Assembly (NCBI GenBank): GCA_938083405.1
Contig: CALKCV010000137.1
Coordinates: 1 to 6,854 of the forward strand
Direction: 5' to 3'
Source: an uncultured Microcoleaceae cyanobacterium
GTDB taxonomy: Bacteria > Cyanobacteriota > Cyanobacteriia > Cyanobacteriales > Microcoleaceae
Length of the DNA stretch: 6,854 nucleotides
A program made the translations under genes and the position numbers. Under the pieces are notes generated by a model, which saw nothing but the letters and a program-made list of their open reading frames with translations, was not told where the DNA came from and made no database searches. Each line of letters starts with the position of its first letter. Positions within the stretch are counted from its first letter, which is position 1. Below are positions 1 to 5,661 of the stretch, piece by piece.

Positions 1-60
1 ACATTCAAAATTAAGAAACCCGGTTTTTTTAAAAAAACCGGGTTTCTTAATTTTGAATGT
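1..60. repeat. Perfect 60-bp palindrome
   Basis: Bases 1-30 are the exact reverse complement of 31-60, with no loop and no mismatch. The arm carries AAGAAACCCGG and ends in a T-run at the centre, so the middle reads as seven T followed by seven A. Either strand could fold into a long hairpin. It lies downstream of the 3' end of the minus-strand Uma2 remnant and might once have ended its transcript. GAAACCCGGTTTC-type palindromes resemble dispersed repeats of filamentous cyanobacteria (recalled, not checked). The window starts at its first base, so the arm may continue to the left. Confidence 0.85.
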
Positions 61-104
61 AATTTTCAAATACTTTCCCCTTTTCGCGAATTCAGCCCCA
101 AAAA

Positions 105-572
105 TCAAGCCATCAATTCATCCACTGCCACGCTCAAACCAGGCAAGACAATTTGCGTTTTCGCAACCTCTCGGGCTTTAAACAAAACCGTATTATCTTG
201 ACTAATTACCAACACCCAACTACTTTTGCTAAATAACAACCAAACCTCCAAACTCCCGGCTTCTAAATATTCCTTAGCTTTCGCCAATAAATCCTCGGCT
301 AAATCCTTAGGCGATACCACTTCAGCTAACAACGGAAAACTGACTGGCAAGACAGAAAACTCCCCATATTCTGCTAATAATTATGGAGTAATATAAGCAA
401 CATCGGGCGATCGCGCCCTCCCAACACTACGACAGGAAATTTCCACATAAACCTCGCCGCCCCGATCGCCATAAATCATAAAACTTCTCCAATAATAATC
501 TAGCTTCGATTGAATTCGACGAGTTTTTGCTGTGGTTAATGGTTTTTCTAGTAAGCCTTATTTTTCTATCAT
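105..572 (-). pseudogene. Uma2-family (DUF820) PD-(D/E)XK endonuclease-like protein, decayed
   Basis: Read on the minus strand from ATG at 572-570 to TGA at 107-105, this is one uninterrupted frame of 155 codons broken by two TAA codons, at codon 5 (560-558) and codon 64 (383-381). A strong AGGAGG ribosome site (584-579) precedes the ATG by six bases, so the original start is intact. Family hallmarks are GLLEKP after the first stop, SPDVAYITP before the second, and then LLAEYGEF, FPLLAEVVSP and AKEYLEAGSLEVWLL. D57 and E84 fit the PD...E-x-V nuclease core. Uma2 proteins are usually about 180-200 residues, so roughly 30 N-terminal residues between MIEK and GLLEKP also appear to be missing. The last 81 codons remain open from a TTG, but that piece lacks the PD motif and is unlikely to be active. 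The biological role of this abundant cyanobacterial family is poorly known. Confidence 0.8.
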
Positions 573-659
573 AGTTTGCCTCCTGTGCCACAATAGTATT
601 AACCGATCGCCTAGCGCCCACCATCGGCTAAACCCACTCTATCCAACCCCTTAAGCAAA

Positions 660-1868
660 ATGAAAGAAATAAAAGAAGTCGCCGCCGCCTTGGAAGCTAA
701 AGAATACAAACAGGCAGCAAAATTACTCAAACAACTTCAAAAAGAAAAACCCGAAAATATTTGGGTAAAGCTTTATATCGGGCGTTGGTACGAAGAAACC
801 GATAAATTAGAGTCCGCAGAAAAAACCTATCGCAAGCTTTTACAAGATGCTACTAACCCTCAAATAATGACCCAAGCGCGTCAGGGTTTGCAGCGAATAG
901 AAACTATCCAAAAAAAGCGCCTGCAAGAAGCGATCGCCCGGGCAAAATCAGACCCCCGCAATGCCGAACCGGCTTTATTCATTCTCGAACCCATTAATAA
1001 GGAAAATAAACATAAAGAAAATAGAAATAAAGAAAATAAACATAAGGAAAATAAAAATCAAGAAAATAGAAATAAAGAAAACAGACAAGAAGCAATTCAA
1101 AATTTCGCCCGCATTATGAATGTTGACCCCTATACTGCCAGGATGCAACTGCAAAATTCCGGTTGGCGAATTTATCGAATCGGACCGGTGGGGGAATTGC
1201 TTCTTTATAGCGAACAATTGGTTAAGGTGGGAATTCCGGCTTTTTCCGTAGCGATCGCCGATTTGAAAAAAGTTCAAGTCTTTCGAGTTCGGCATTTGCA
1301 GTCTGTCAAACCAAAGATAACCGTTGTTTGTGAAAACGAATCCGACCAAAAAGGTTCTTTAACCTTTAATTGGTCCGAAGTAACGGCAAAAGTTCAAGGG
1401 TTATTGCCGATTTTTATAGATGCTATGGATTACGATCCTCGCCGGCAATCGCAAAAATTCCGTCGCAAACAAATGATTCAAGATTATGTCAATATCTGCG
1501 ACCTTCACCTACCAGAAAGGCAGGCAATTCTCAGGTTTTGCGATCGCGCTTACGATTTCAAACAAGGCTTAGAAATTCACCCGCTTAATCCCAAAATCCA
1601 TACCACAGAAAATACTTCTCAAGCTATAACTGAAAGTACCAATAGAATTAAATGGAATAGTTTAATCGATTTATTAAATCTCCACCTCGGCAAAATCAAA
1701 GTTTACTCCAATTTTACCCCTTTCGCAGAGACAACCACCCGCGATTACACTCAACTATTAGGCCGTCTTAAATCTTATGTCGATATAGAGCGCAAGGAAG
1801 AAAGTTTGTGGGATCCAGCTTTTCAGTTATATAGTCTTTTAGCCTTTCTTAAAAATCGCAAAAGTTAA
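660..1868 (+). CDS. TPR-containing protein of unknown function with a pentapeptide-repeat linker
   Basis: 402 residues. Residues 1-90 are helical and TPR-like: A-LEAKEYKQAAKLLKQL followed by WVKLYIGRWYEETDKLESAEKTYRKLL has the A/Y/G/A spacing of about two tetratricopeptide units. This suggests a protein-binding module. Residues 113-142 are a charged linker of six [NH]-[KQ]-E-N-[KR] units. Residues 145-215 form a compact region (DPYTARMQLQNSGWRIYRIG, then FSVAIADLKKVQVFRV) that I cannot assign to a named family. The remainder has mixed helical character and ends in WDPAFQLYSLLAFLKNRKS. There is no signal peptide or membrane segment, so it is probably cytoplasmic. The ATG is the first in frame, and no good ribosome site precedes it. 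The gene stands alone, convergent with the 11-mer-repeat gene downstream. The reading frame is secure; the function is unknown. Confidence 0.85.
   Translation: MKEIKEVAAALEAKEYKQAAKLLKQLQKEKPENIWVKLYIGRWYEETDKLESAEKTYRKLLQDATNPQIMTQARQGLQRIETIQKKRLQEAIARAKSDPRNAEPALFILEPINKENKHKENRNKENKHKENKNQENRNKENRQEAIQNFARIMNVDPYTARMQLQNSGWRIYRIGPVGELLLYSEQLVKVGIPAFSVAIADLKKVQVFRVRHLQSVKPKITVVCENESDQKGSLTFNWSEVTAKVQGLLPIFIDAMDYDPRRQSQKFRRKQMIQDYVNICDLHLPERQAILRFCDRAYDFKQGLEIHPLNPKIHTTENTSQAITESTNRIKWNSLIDLLNLHLGKIKVYSNFTPFAETTTRDYTQLLGRLKSYVDIERKEESLWDPAFQLYSLLAFLKNRKS
996..1085 (+). repeat. 15-bp tandem repeat encoding [NH][KQ]EN[KR] pentapeptides (six units)
   Basis: Six contiguous 15-bp units, purine-rich on the plus strand and mostly of the form AAACATAAAGAAAAT or AGAAATAAAGAAAAT, encode residues 113-142 of the TPR protein: NKENK, HKENR, NKENK, HKENK, NQENR, NKENR. 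The unit length is a multiple of three, so gain or loss of units keeps the frame. The result is a flexible, highly charged spacer between the TPR part and the C-terminal domain, probably variable in length between strains. Confidence 0.9.
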
Positions 1869-1895
1869 TGGGGAATTTTGAATTTGGAAGTTGGA

Positions 1896-1935
1896 ATAGC
1901 TAATGACTAATTGTTTTTTATTAGCCATTAGCTAT
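1896..1935. repeat. CTAATGACTAAT-family inverted repeat between convergent genes
   Basis: Sixteen-base arms, 1896-1911 (ATAGCTAATGACTAAT) and 1920-1935 (ATTAGCCATTAGCTAT), pair with one mismatch around an eight-base T-rich loop. It sits between two convergent genes, so it could help end both transcripts, but no U-run follows the stem in either direction and it is not a textbook terminator. Thirteen bases of the left arm (GCTAATGACTAAT) recur at 5583-5595, which points to a dispersed repeat family. Confidence 0.7.
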
Positions 1936-1941
1936 CGATCT

Positions 1942-2577
1942 TTATCGACCGCTCATTTCGCGAGACATTTGCACGAAACTAGCCATGTTAGCACCGGGAC
2001 GACGACGCCTTGCGGTGGGTTTTGGTAATAAATAGTTAGGGGCGAACAGTTCCACTGGTTCCGCAGCTTTAGCCGCAACCTTGCCATTAGCCGCTGGTGC
2101 TGGTGTTGTGGCTTGGGCCTTAGCCGCTGGTTGGGCTTTCTTCTTAGATTTTGCTGCGGGCTTCTTTTTCGCTTTGCCAGCTTTGGTCCCGCCTTTGCTT
2201 TGCCCAGATGTGGCTGCGGCCGCAGTGGATGCCACTTTATCGGTTGCAGCCTCGGTTGCTGCTTGGACCGTGGATACTGCATCCCCGGTTTTTGCTTGGA
2301 CCGTGGAGACGACATCCCCAGTTTTGTCTTGGACCGTGGAGACGACATCCCCAGTTTTGTCTTGGACCTTGGAGACGACATCCCCAGTTTTGTCTTGGAC
2401 CTTGGAGACGACATCCCCAGTTTTGTCTTGGACCTTGGATACGACTTCCCCGGTTTTTTCTTGGACCGTGGATACTGCATCGTCGAAATCTAAGAAATAG
2501 TCCTTCTTTTTGCCGGGCAATAGTTTGTCTAAAATGCCGAATACACCGGCAAACAATGCGCCAATAAAACCAATCAT
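1942..2577 (-). CDS. Small 11-mer-repeat protein with N-terminal hydrophobic anchor (LEA/amphipathic-helix-like)
   Basis: 211 residues. Residues 1-20 (MIGFIGALFAGVFGILDKLL) are hydrophobic and could insert in or lie on a membrane. Residues 34-110 are seven 11-residue units, consensus VVS[KT]VQDKTGD, followed by degenerate Ala-rich copies to about 121. Residues 125-172 are Lys/Ala/Pro-rich and likely disordered. The tail (ELFAPNYLLPKP, RRRRPG, ASFVQMSREM) looks non-repetitive and perhaps conserved. Eleven-residue repeats of this type form 11/3 amphipathic helices in group 3 LEA proteins and synuclein-like lipid binders, so membrane surface binding or desiccation protection is a reasonable inference, not a demonstrated role. 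The start is well supported: GAAGGA (2592-2587) lies nine bases upstream of the ATG. The gene is divergent from the lipase-like gene across a 144-bp gap. I cannot give it a family name. Confidence 0.85.
   Translation of the reverse strand: MIGFIGALFAGVFGILDKLLPGKKKDYFLDFDDAVSTVQEKTGEVVSKVQDKTGDVVSKVQDKTGDVVSKVQDKTGDVVSTVQDKTGDVVSTVQAKTGDAVSTVQAATEAATDKVASTAAAATSGQSKGGTKAGKAKKKPAAKSKKKAQPAAKAQATTPAPAANGKVAAKAAEPVELFAPNYLLPKPTARRRRPGANMASFVQMSREMSGR
2263..2493 (-). repeat. 33-bp tandem repeat (seven units) inside the 11-mer-repeat gene
   Basis: Plus-strand units start at 2263, 2296, 2329, 2362, 2395, 2428 and 2461, all exactly 33 bp apart. The units at 2296 and 2329 are identical, as are those at 2362 and 2395, and the two pairs differ by one base. 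The outer units have drifted. Each unit encodes one 11-residue repeat on the minus strand. Near-identity at the DNA level points to recent duplication by slippage or unequal recombination, not only to selection on the protein. Confidence 0.95.
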
Positions 2578-2629
2578 TATTTTTTTTCCTTCAGTTTTTG
2601 ATACAAAAATTTACATCCTCGTTAATCTT

Positions 2630-2663
2630 AAGCTTGACGGCTCATGCAAGCTTTGTCTATATT
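2630..2663 (+). promoter_or_regulatory. Sigma-70-type promoter with overlapping inverted repeat, upstream of the lipase-like gene
   Basis: TTGACG (2634-2639) and TATATT (2658-2663), 18 bp apart, each match five of six consensus positions and face the gene at 2722. Transcription would start near 2670, giving a leader of about 50 bases. A perfect 7-bp inverted repeat, AAGCTTG (2630-2636) and CAAGCTT (2647-2653) with a 10-bp spacer, covers the -35 box and part of the spacer. That is where a dimeric repressor would bind, but no regulator is known. Confidence 0.5.
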
Positions 2664-2686
2664 TCTTAATAAAACTTTACAAGACA

Positions 2687-2716
2687 TTTTATTTAAGTAT
2701 TAATGCTTAAATAAAA
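2687..2716 (+). promoter_or_regulatory. AT-rich perfect hairpin directly before the lipase-like start codon
   Basis: The arms TTTTATTTAAG (2687-2697) and CTTAAATAAAA (2706-2716) are perfectly complementary with an eight-base loop. The hairpin ends five bases before the ATG at 2722 and occupies the place where a ribosome site would be; none is visible. In the predicted leader it could hide or position the start codon. As DNA it could equally be an operator. Confidence 0.6.
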
Positions 2717-2721
2717 ACACT

Positions 2722-3330
2722 ATGAACCCTAATAAAAAACGCAATCCCGTATTGTTAGTCCACGGCTGGCTCGATACTAGGGCCAAGTTCGACAAAATGG
2801 CTGGATACCTGAGAAATTTGGGTTGGGAAGTTCACAGCTTCGATCTGGTCCCCAACCTCGGCAATATAGAATTAGAAAAATTAGCCGACCAAGTGGCCGA
2901 TTATGTCGCAAGAACGATCGCTCGCGATCGCCTTTTCGACTTAATTGGTTTCAGCATGGGGGGAATAGTCAGTCGCTACTACCTACAGCGACTCGGGGGC
3001 ATCGATCGCGTCCAAAGATTTATCGCCATCTCTTCCCCCCACCAAGGAACTTTAACTGGATACACTTTGAACTTGCCGGGTATAGCCCAGATGCGTCCCA
3101 AAAGCGCTTTATTAGAAGATTTAAACCGGGACGCTGCCATGTTGGAGCGGTTGAATTTTACATCAATTTGGACTCCCTTCGATGCGATTATCCTGCCGGC
3201 AAATAGTTGCCAAATGCCCGTAGGTCGAGAAATCAAGGTTAACGTCTTGGTTCATGCCTGGATGGTTAGCGACGATCGAGTTCTCCGGGCAGTAGCAGAA
3301 GAATTAGAAGCGCCTGTCAAAGAAGCTTAG
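2722..3330 (+). CDS. Alpha/beta hydrolase, class 2 lipase-like (putative triacylglycerol lipase/esterase)
   Basis: 202 residues, a usual length for the small LipA-like cyanobacterial lipases. The N-terminal strand PVLLVHGW places the oxyanion-hole HGW at 14-16. The nucleophile elbow GFSMGG gives Ser78. Asp154 (WTPFDAIILP) and His178 (VLVHAWMVSDDRV) complete a credible Ser-Asp-His triad in the right order. SSPHQGT (104-110) is the typical lipase strand-loop after the elbow. There is no signal peptide, so it should act in the cytoplasm, presumably on ester lipids; the actual substrate is unknown. A promoter at 2634-2663 and a hairpin just before the ATG suggest its own control. Its last codons lie inside a terminator hairpin. 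The gene downstream is convergent, so this is probably a single-gene transcript. Confidence 0.88.
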   Translation: MNPNKKRNPVLLVHGWLDTRAKFDKMAGYLRNLGWEVHSFDLVPNLGNIELEKLADQVADYVARTIARDRLFDLIGFSMGGIVSRYYLQRLGGIDRVQRFIAISSPHQGTLTGYTLNLPGIAQMRPKSALLEDLNRDAAMLERLNFTSIWTPFDAIILPANSCQMPVGREIKVNVLVHAWMVSDDRVLRAVAEELEAPVKEA

Positions 3331-3345
3331 ACTGGCGCTGTTTTT
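3309..3345 (+). terminator. Rho-independent terminator overlapping the end of the lipase-like gene
   Basis: AGCGCCTGTC (3309-3318) and GACTGGCGCT (3330-3339) form a 10-bp GC-rich stem with one mismatch and an 11-base loop, followed by G and five T (3341-3345). The left arm lies in the last codons and the right arm begins with the final base of the TAG stop. No T-run follows on the minus strand, so it should serve only the plus-strand gene. Confidence 0.7.
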
Positions 3346-3357
3346 AGTCAGACTCAA

Positions 3358-3795
3358 CTAAACTCCTACCGCATCGCCAACCTCGCTATGGTCTCTGGCA
3401 TCAAAAATAGCTTCGTAATGACAGTAATACTTAAATTCCAACAAATTATGGAAAGGGTCTTCTAAAAAGAAAGTGCGATGCTCCAGATTAGAACCTGGAA
3501 ATCGACGCTTCGGTTCCTGGTAGAACTGCAAATTATTTTGTTGTGCCCGTTCCAACAAAGCGTACCAGTCCCCTTCCTCCGTGAAAATTAAACCAAAATG
3601 TCTGGGATAAATGCCATTTTGAGGTTGTAACTCAGACGAGCTAATATGGGCGACAATTTGATTGCCGTACATATTCATAATTAGGGCATTTTTAGATTCT
3701 CGACCGATGTCGCAACCGAGACCGCTGCTATAAAATTCTTTTGCCCGCTCGATGTCGGTTATGGGGAAAGCTAGATGGAATAGGATCTGATTCAT
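3358..3795 (-). CDS. VOC-fold (glyoxalase/bleomycin-resistance/dioxygenase superfamily) protein
   Basis: 145 residues, the usual length for a single-chain VOC protein with two beta-alpha-beta-beta-beta modules. The start FHLAFPITDIERAKEFYSSG is a classic VOC opening with His7 as the first metal ligand. RHFGLIF supplies His66 at the start of the second half, and FFLEDPFHNLLEFK supplies Glu120, so the H/H/E metal-site pattern appears present. The family includes glyoxalase I, ring-cleaving dioxygenases and fosfomycin resistance enzymes, and the sequence alone does not tell which reaction is catalysed. The ATG at 3795 is the natural start because the fold begins immediately, although no clear ribosome site precedes it. 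It is divergent from the DUF92 gene across 69 bp and convergent with the lipase-like gene. Confidence 0.88.
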   Translation of the reverse strand: MNQILFHLAFPITDIERAKEFYSSGLGCDIGRESKNALIMNMYGNQIVAHISSSELQPQNGIYPRHFGLIFTEEGDWYALLERAQQNNLQFYQEPKRRFPGSNLEHRTFFLEDPFHNLLEFKYYCHYEAIFDARDHSEVGDAVGV

Positions 3796-3864
3796 GGCTT
3801 TTAGTCTGAAATAAGGAACTCAATAAATGTTATAAAATATCTCTGGAAGATAGGCAAATTTTTT

Positions 3865-4659
3865 ATGTTTTCTACTGATTTTATTTACTCTCTCAATCCG
3901 TGGTTAGTGGCTGTTGGTTTGAATGCGGTTTTACTAACCCTCGTCTATTTTGCTCCGAAAAAGTTATTGACACCGGCGGGAGTGGTTCACGCTTGGATAC
4001 TGGGGGTAATTGTTTGGGGTAGCTTGGGATGGCAGGGATATGCCGTGGTGGGGTTTTATTTTTTAGCGGGCTCCCTAGTGACCCGCATCGGCATGGCAGA
4101 AAAGGAAGCGGCAGGCATTGCCGAAAAACGGGAGGGGGCCAGAGGGCCGGAGAATGTCTGGGGTTCGGCTTTGACTGCGGCTTTGTGCGCTTTGTCCGTT
4201 TTGGCAGTTAATCTGTTGCATCCAGATGAGGTGGTGGAGAGAAATTTAGTCTCTTTGTTGATGTTGGCTTATGCTGCCAGTTTTGCCACGAAACTTTCCG
4301 ACACTTGTGCCAGCGAGGTAGGGAAGGCTTACGGCAAAAGGACTTTTTTGATTACGACCTTGCAACCGGTACCTCGGGGCACTGAAGGGGCCGTGAGTTT
4401 GGAAGGGACTTTAGCGGGGGTGGCGGGATCTTTGGCGATCGCTCTTGTCGGTTGGGCAGTTGGTGTAATTGACTTGACAGGAATCGCGTTTTGTGTTATT
4501 GCTGCCTTTGTTGGGACGAATTTAGAAAGCGTCATTGGGGCCACTCTGCAATCCGAGGTCGAGTGGTTGACAAATGAGATGGTTAATATTATGAATACCG
4601 CCATAGGGGCGATCGCTGCCATATTATTAGCTTGGGCTTGGTCTTATGCTATCCAATAG
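3865..4659 (+). CDS. DUF92/TIGR00297 integral membrane protein, VTE6-like phytyl-phosphate kinase candidate
   Basis: 264 residues with about six to eight hydrophobic segments, roughly 13-30, 38-54, 58-73, 99-118, 128-142, 184-202, 205-220 and 243-262. Family signatures are RGPENVWGSA (93-102), KLSDTCASEVGKAYGKRTFL (143-162), PVPRGTEGAVSLEGTLAG (168-185), GTNLESVIGAT (217-227) and WLTNEMVNIMNT (234-245). Arabidopsis VTE6, a chloroplast member, makes phytyl diphosphate from phytyl phosphate during phytol salvage for tocopherol and related lipids, and cyanobacterial members are regarded as orthologues (established knowledge, recalled). The same activity here is an inference from family identity. 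The gene has its own short upstream region, with a -10-like TATAAA at 3831-3836 but no good -35. A weak GGAAG lies 15 bases before the ATG. Confidence 0.88.
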   Translation: MFSTDFIYSLNPWLVAVGLNAVLLTLVYFAPKKLLTPAGVVHAWILGVIVWGSLGWQGYAVVGFYFLAGSLVTRIGMAEKEAAGIAEKREGARGPENVWGSALTAALCALSVLAVNLLHPDEVVERNLVSLLMLAYAASFATKLSDTCASEVGKAYGKRTFLITTLQPVPRGTEGAVSLEGTLAGVAGSLAIALVGWAVGVIDLTGIAFCVIAAFVGTNLESVIGATLQSEVEWLTNEMVNIMNTAIGAIAAILLAWAWSYAIQ

Positions 4660-4796
4660 TTAGCTTAGTATCCCGGTGAGGGATTTGATACTGTCCGGTC
4701 CCGAGAATCTAAAATAAATTTTAAGATTGTGCGATGGAACGGGGAAATACAAAACCTGCGATCTACACTAGAGTTTGCAAACAAAACGTAAAATTT

Positions 4797-4802
4797 GAGG
4801 AG
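4797..4802 (+). promoter_or_regulatory. Ribosome binding site fixing the start of the parvulin-like gene
   Basis: GAGGAG lies seven bases before the ATG at 4810. A nearer ATG at 4803 is out of frame and directly abuts the site, so the 4810 start is preferred. The rest of 4660-4796 has no gene. It holds a small GTTTGCAAAC palindrome (4773-4782) and a weak AGTATC/GATACT hairpin (4667-4672 with 4687-4692) just after the DUF92 stop. Confidence 0.75.
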
Positions 4803-4809
4803 ATGAACG

Positions 4810-5571
4810 ATGGAATCTAAGCCATTTATAGTTATAGGTGAGGACGAACTTTCTTTAGCGCAAGCTTTAAAATATTTACAAATGTCGGGAAAGTTGCAAT
4901 CTTTCGTAACAGAAATTGCTCGCCAGTACGTTTTAGAACAAGAGCTAGAAGAGCTAGAAACAACCACTGTCGATACAGAAAAACTGCAAAAATCCATAGC
5001 CGATTTTCGCGCCCAGAACAATTTAACAGATTCGCAAAAATTCCAGCGATGGCTAGATGAAAAAGGCATGAATTACGGAATGCTAGAAAGTCAAATAGCC
5101 AGCGGCTTTAAAATGCTGCAGCTAAAAAACTCTCTAACTGAGGGTAAACTAGAAGACTATTTCACGGAACGCAAAGAATATTTAGACTCGGTAGTTCTTT
5201 CGAGAATAGTAGTACAAGATAAAGAACTAGGAGATGCTATCTACCTAAAAATTGTAGAAGAAGGGGCGAACTTCGAGGAATTAGTTAAAGAATTCTCTAT
5301 TACCAACGATCGCAATGTCAAAGGGTTAATAGGACCGGTTAGCATCGGCACTTTACCAGAATCCGTTAGAACGGCAATGGAAGGAGCTAATTCCGGGCAG
5401 GTAATGGGCCCTTTTAATATTGATGGATATTGGTGCGTGTTCCGCTTTGAAGAGTTCCAACCGGCTTCTTTCGATAATGAGAACCTGAAAAGACGACTAG
5501 AAAACGAGATTTTCGATCGCTGGTTGGCAGAGAAGCTGCAAAATTTAAAGGTCAAAATTTCAGCTAATTAA
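4810..5571 (+). CDS. Parvulin-like peptidylprolyl isomerase (SurA/PrsA-type domain layout), cytoplasmic
   Basis: 253 residues. Residues 12-125 are helical with the look of a SurA/PrsA-type N-terminal chaperone domain (LAQALKYLQMSGKLQSFVTE, then FQRWLDEKGMNYGMLESQI). Residues 127-217 match a rotamase domain: VVLSRIVVQDKEL, ANFEELVKEFS, GLIGPVSIGTLPESV, SGQVMGPFNIDGYWCVFRFEE. The C-terminal helix at 223-247 resembles the swapped helix that closes these chaperones. Unlike SurA and PrsA there is no signal peptide or lipobox. The two histidines common in active parvulins are missing: SRIVV replaces the usual RHI[LV] and YWCVFRF replaces Y[HW]I-type ends, so a holdase role is possible. In cyanobacteria such proteins are often found beside peptide-exporting ABC transporters (recalled), but none is visible here. 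It probably has its own promoter. Confidence 0.82.
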   Translation: MESKPFIVIGEDELSLAQALKYLQMSGKLQSFVTEIARQYVLEQELEELETTTVDTEKLQKSIADFRAQNNLTDSQKFQRWLDEKGMNYGMLESQIASGFKMLQLKNSLTEGKLEDYFTERKEYLDSVVLSRIVVQDKELGDAIYLKIVEEGANFEELVKEFSITNDRNVKGLIGPVSIGTLPESVRTAMEGANSGQVMGPFNIDGYWCVFRFEEFQPASFDNENLKRRLENEIFDRWLAEKLQNLKVKISAN

Positions 5572-5583
5572 CAATTGATTTTG

Positions 5584-5641
5584 CTAATGACTAATGGCTA
5601 ATGGCCGATCGACTATTTGGCTGCTTAGTATTAGTTATTAG
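5584..5641. repeat. CTAATGACTAAT inverted repeat after the parvulin-like gene
   Basis: CTAATGACTAAT (5584-5595) pairs with ATTAGTTATTAG (5630-5641) through 12 positions including one G-U, around a 34-base loop. The left side also holds an overlapping direct copy, CTAATGGCTAAT (5591-5602). It shares 13 bases with the repeat at 1896-1935. It begins 13 bases after the upstream stop codon and could shape that transcript's 3' end, but it lacks a U-run. Confidence 0.65.
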
Positions 5642-5661
5642 TAGAATGCGAACACCGAAAA

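Noticed and set aside
427..624. 65-residue minus-strand frame
   Set aside because: It is the +1-shifted reading of the Uma2 remnant; the Uma2 motifs and the AGGAGG-ATG start belong to the other frame.
975..1349. 124-residue minus-strand open frame
   Set aside because: It is antisense to the TPR gene, and its Phe/Ile-rich composition is just the complement of the Lys/Asn/Glu repeat.
2263..2493. Possible CRISPR array
   Set aside because: Units are contiguous 33-bp tandem copies with no unique spacers, they lie inside a coding sequence, and no cas gene is nearby.
2081..2567. Several long plus-strand open frames across the 33-bp repeats
   Set aside because: The 33-bp period is a multiple of three, so any frame without a stop in one unit stays open through all units. 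The minus-strand frame has a good ribosome site, a sensible start and non-repetitive ends, whereas the plus frames are Trp/Cys/Leu-rich shadows.
4665..5069. 134-residue minus-strand frame
   Set aside because: It is antisense to the parvulin-like gene with a Ser/Cys-rich shadow composition. The plus-strand gene has a strong ribosome site and a family match.
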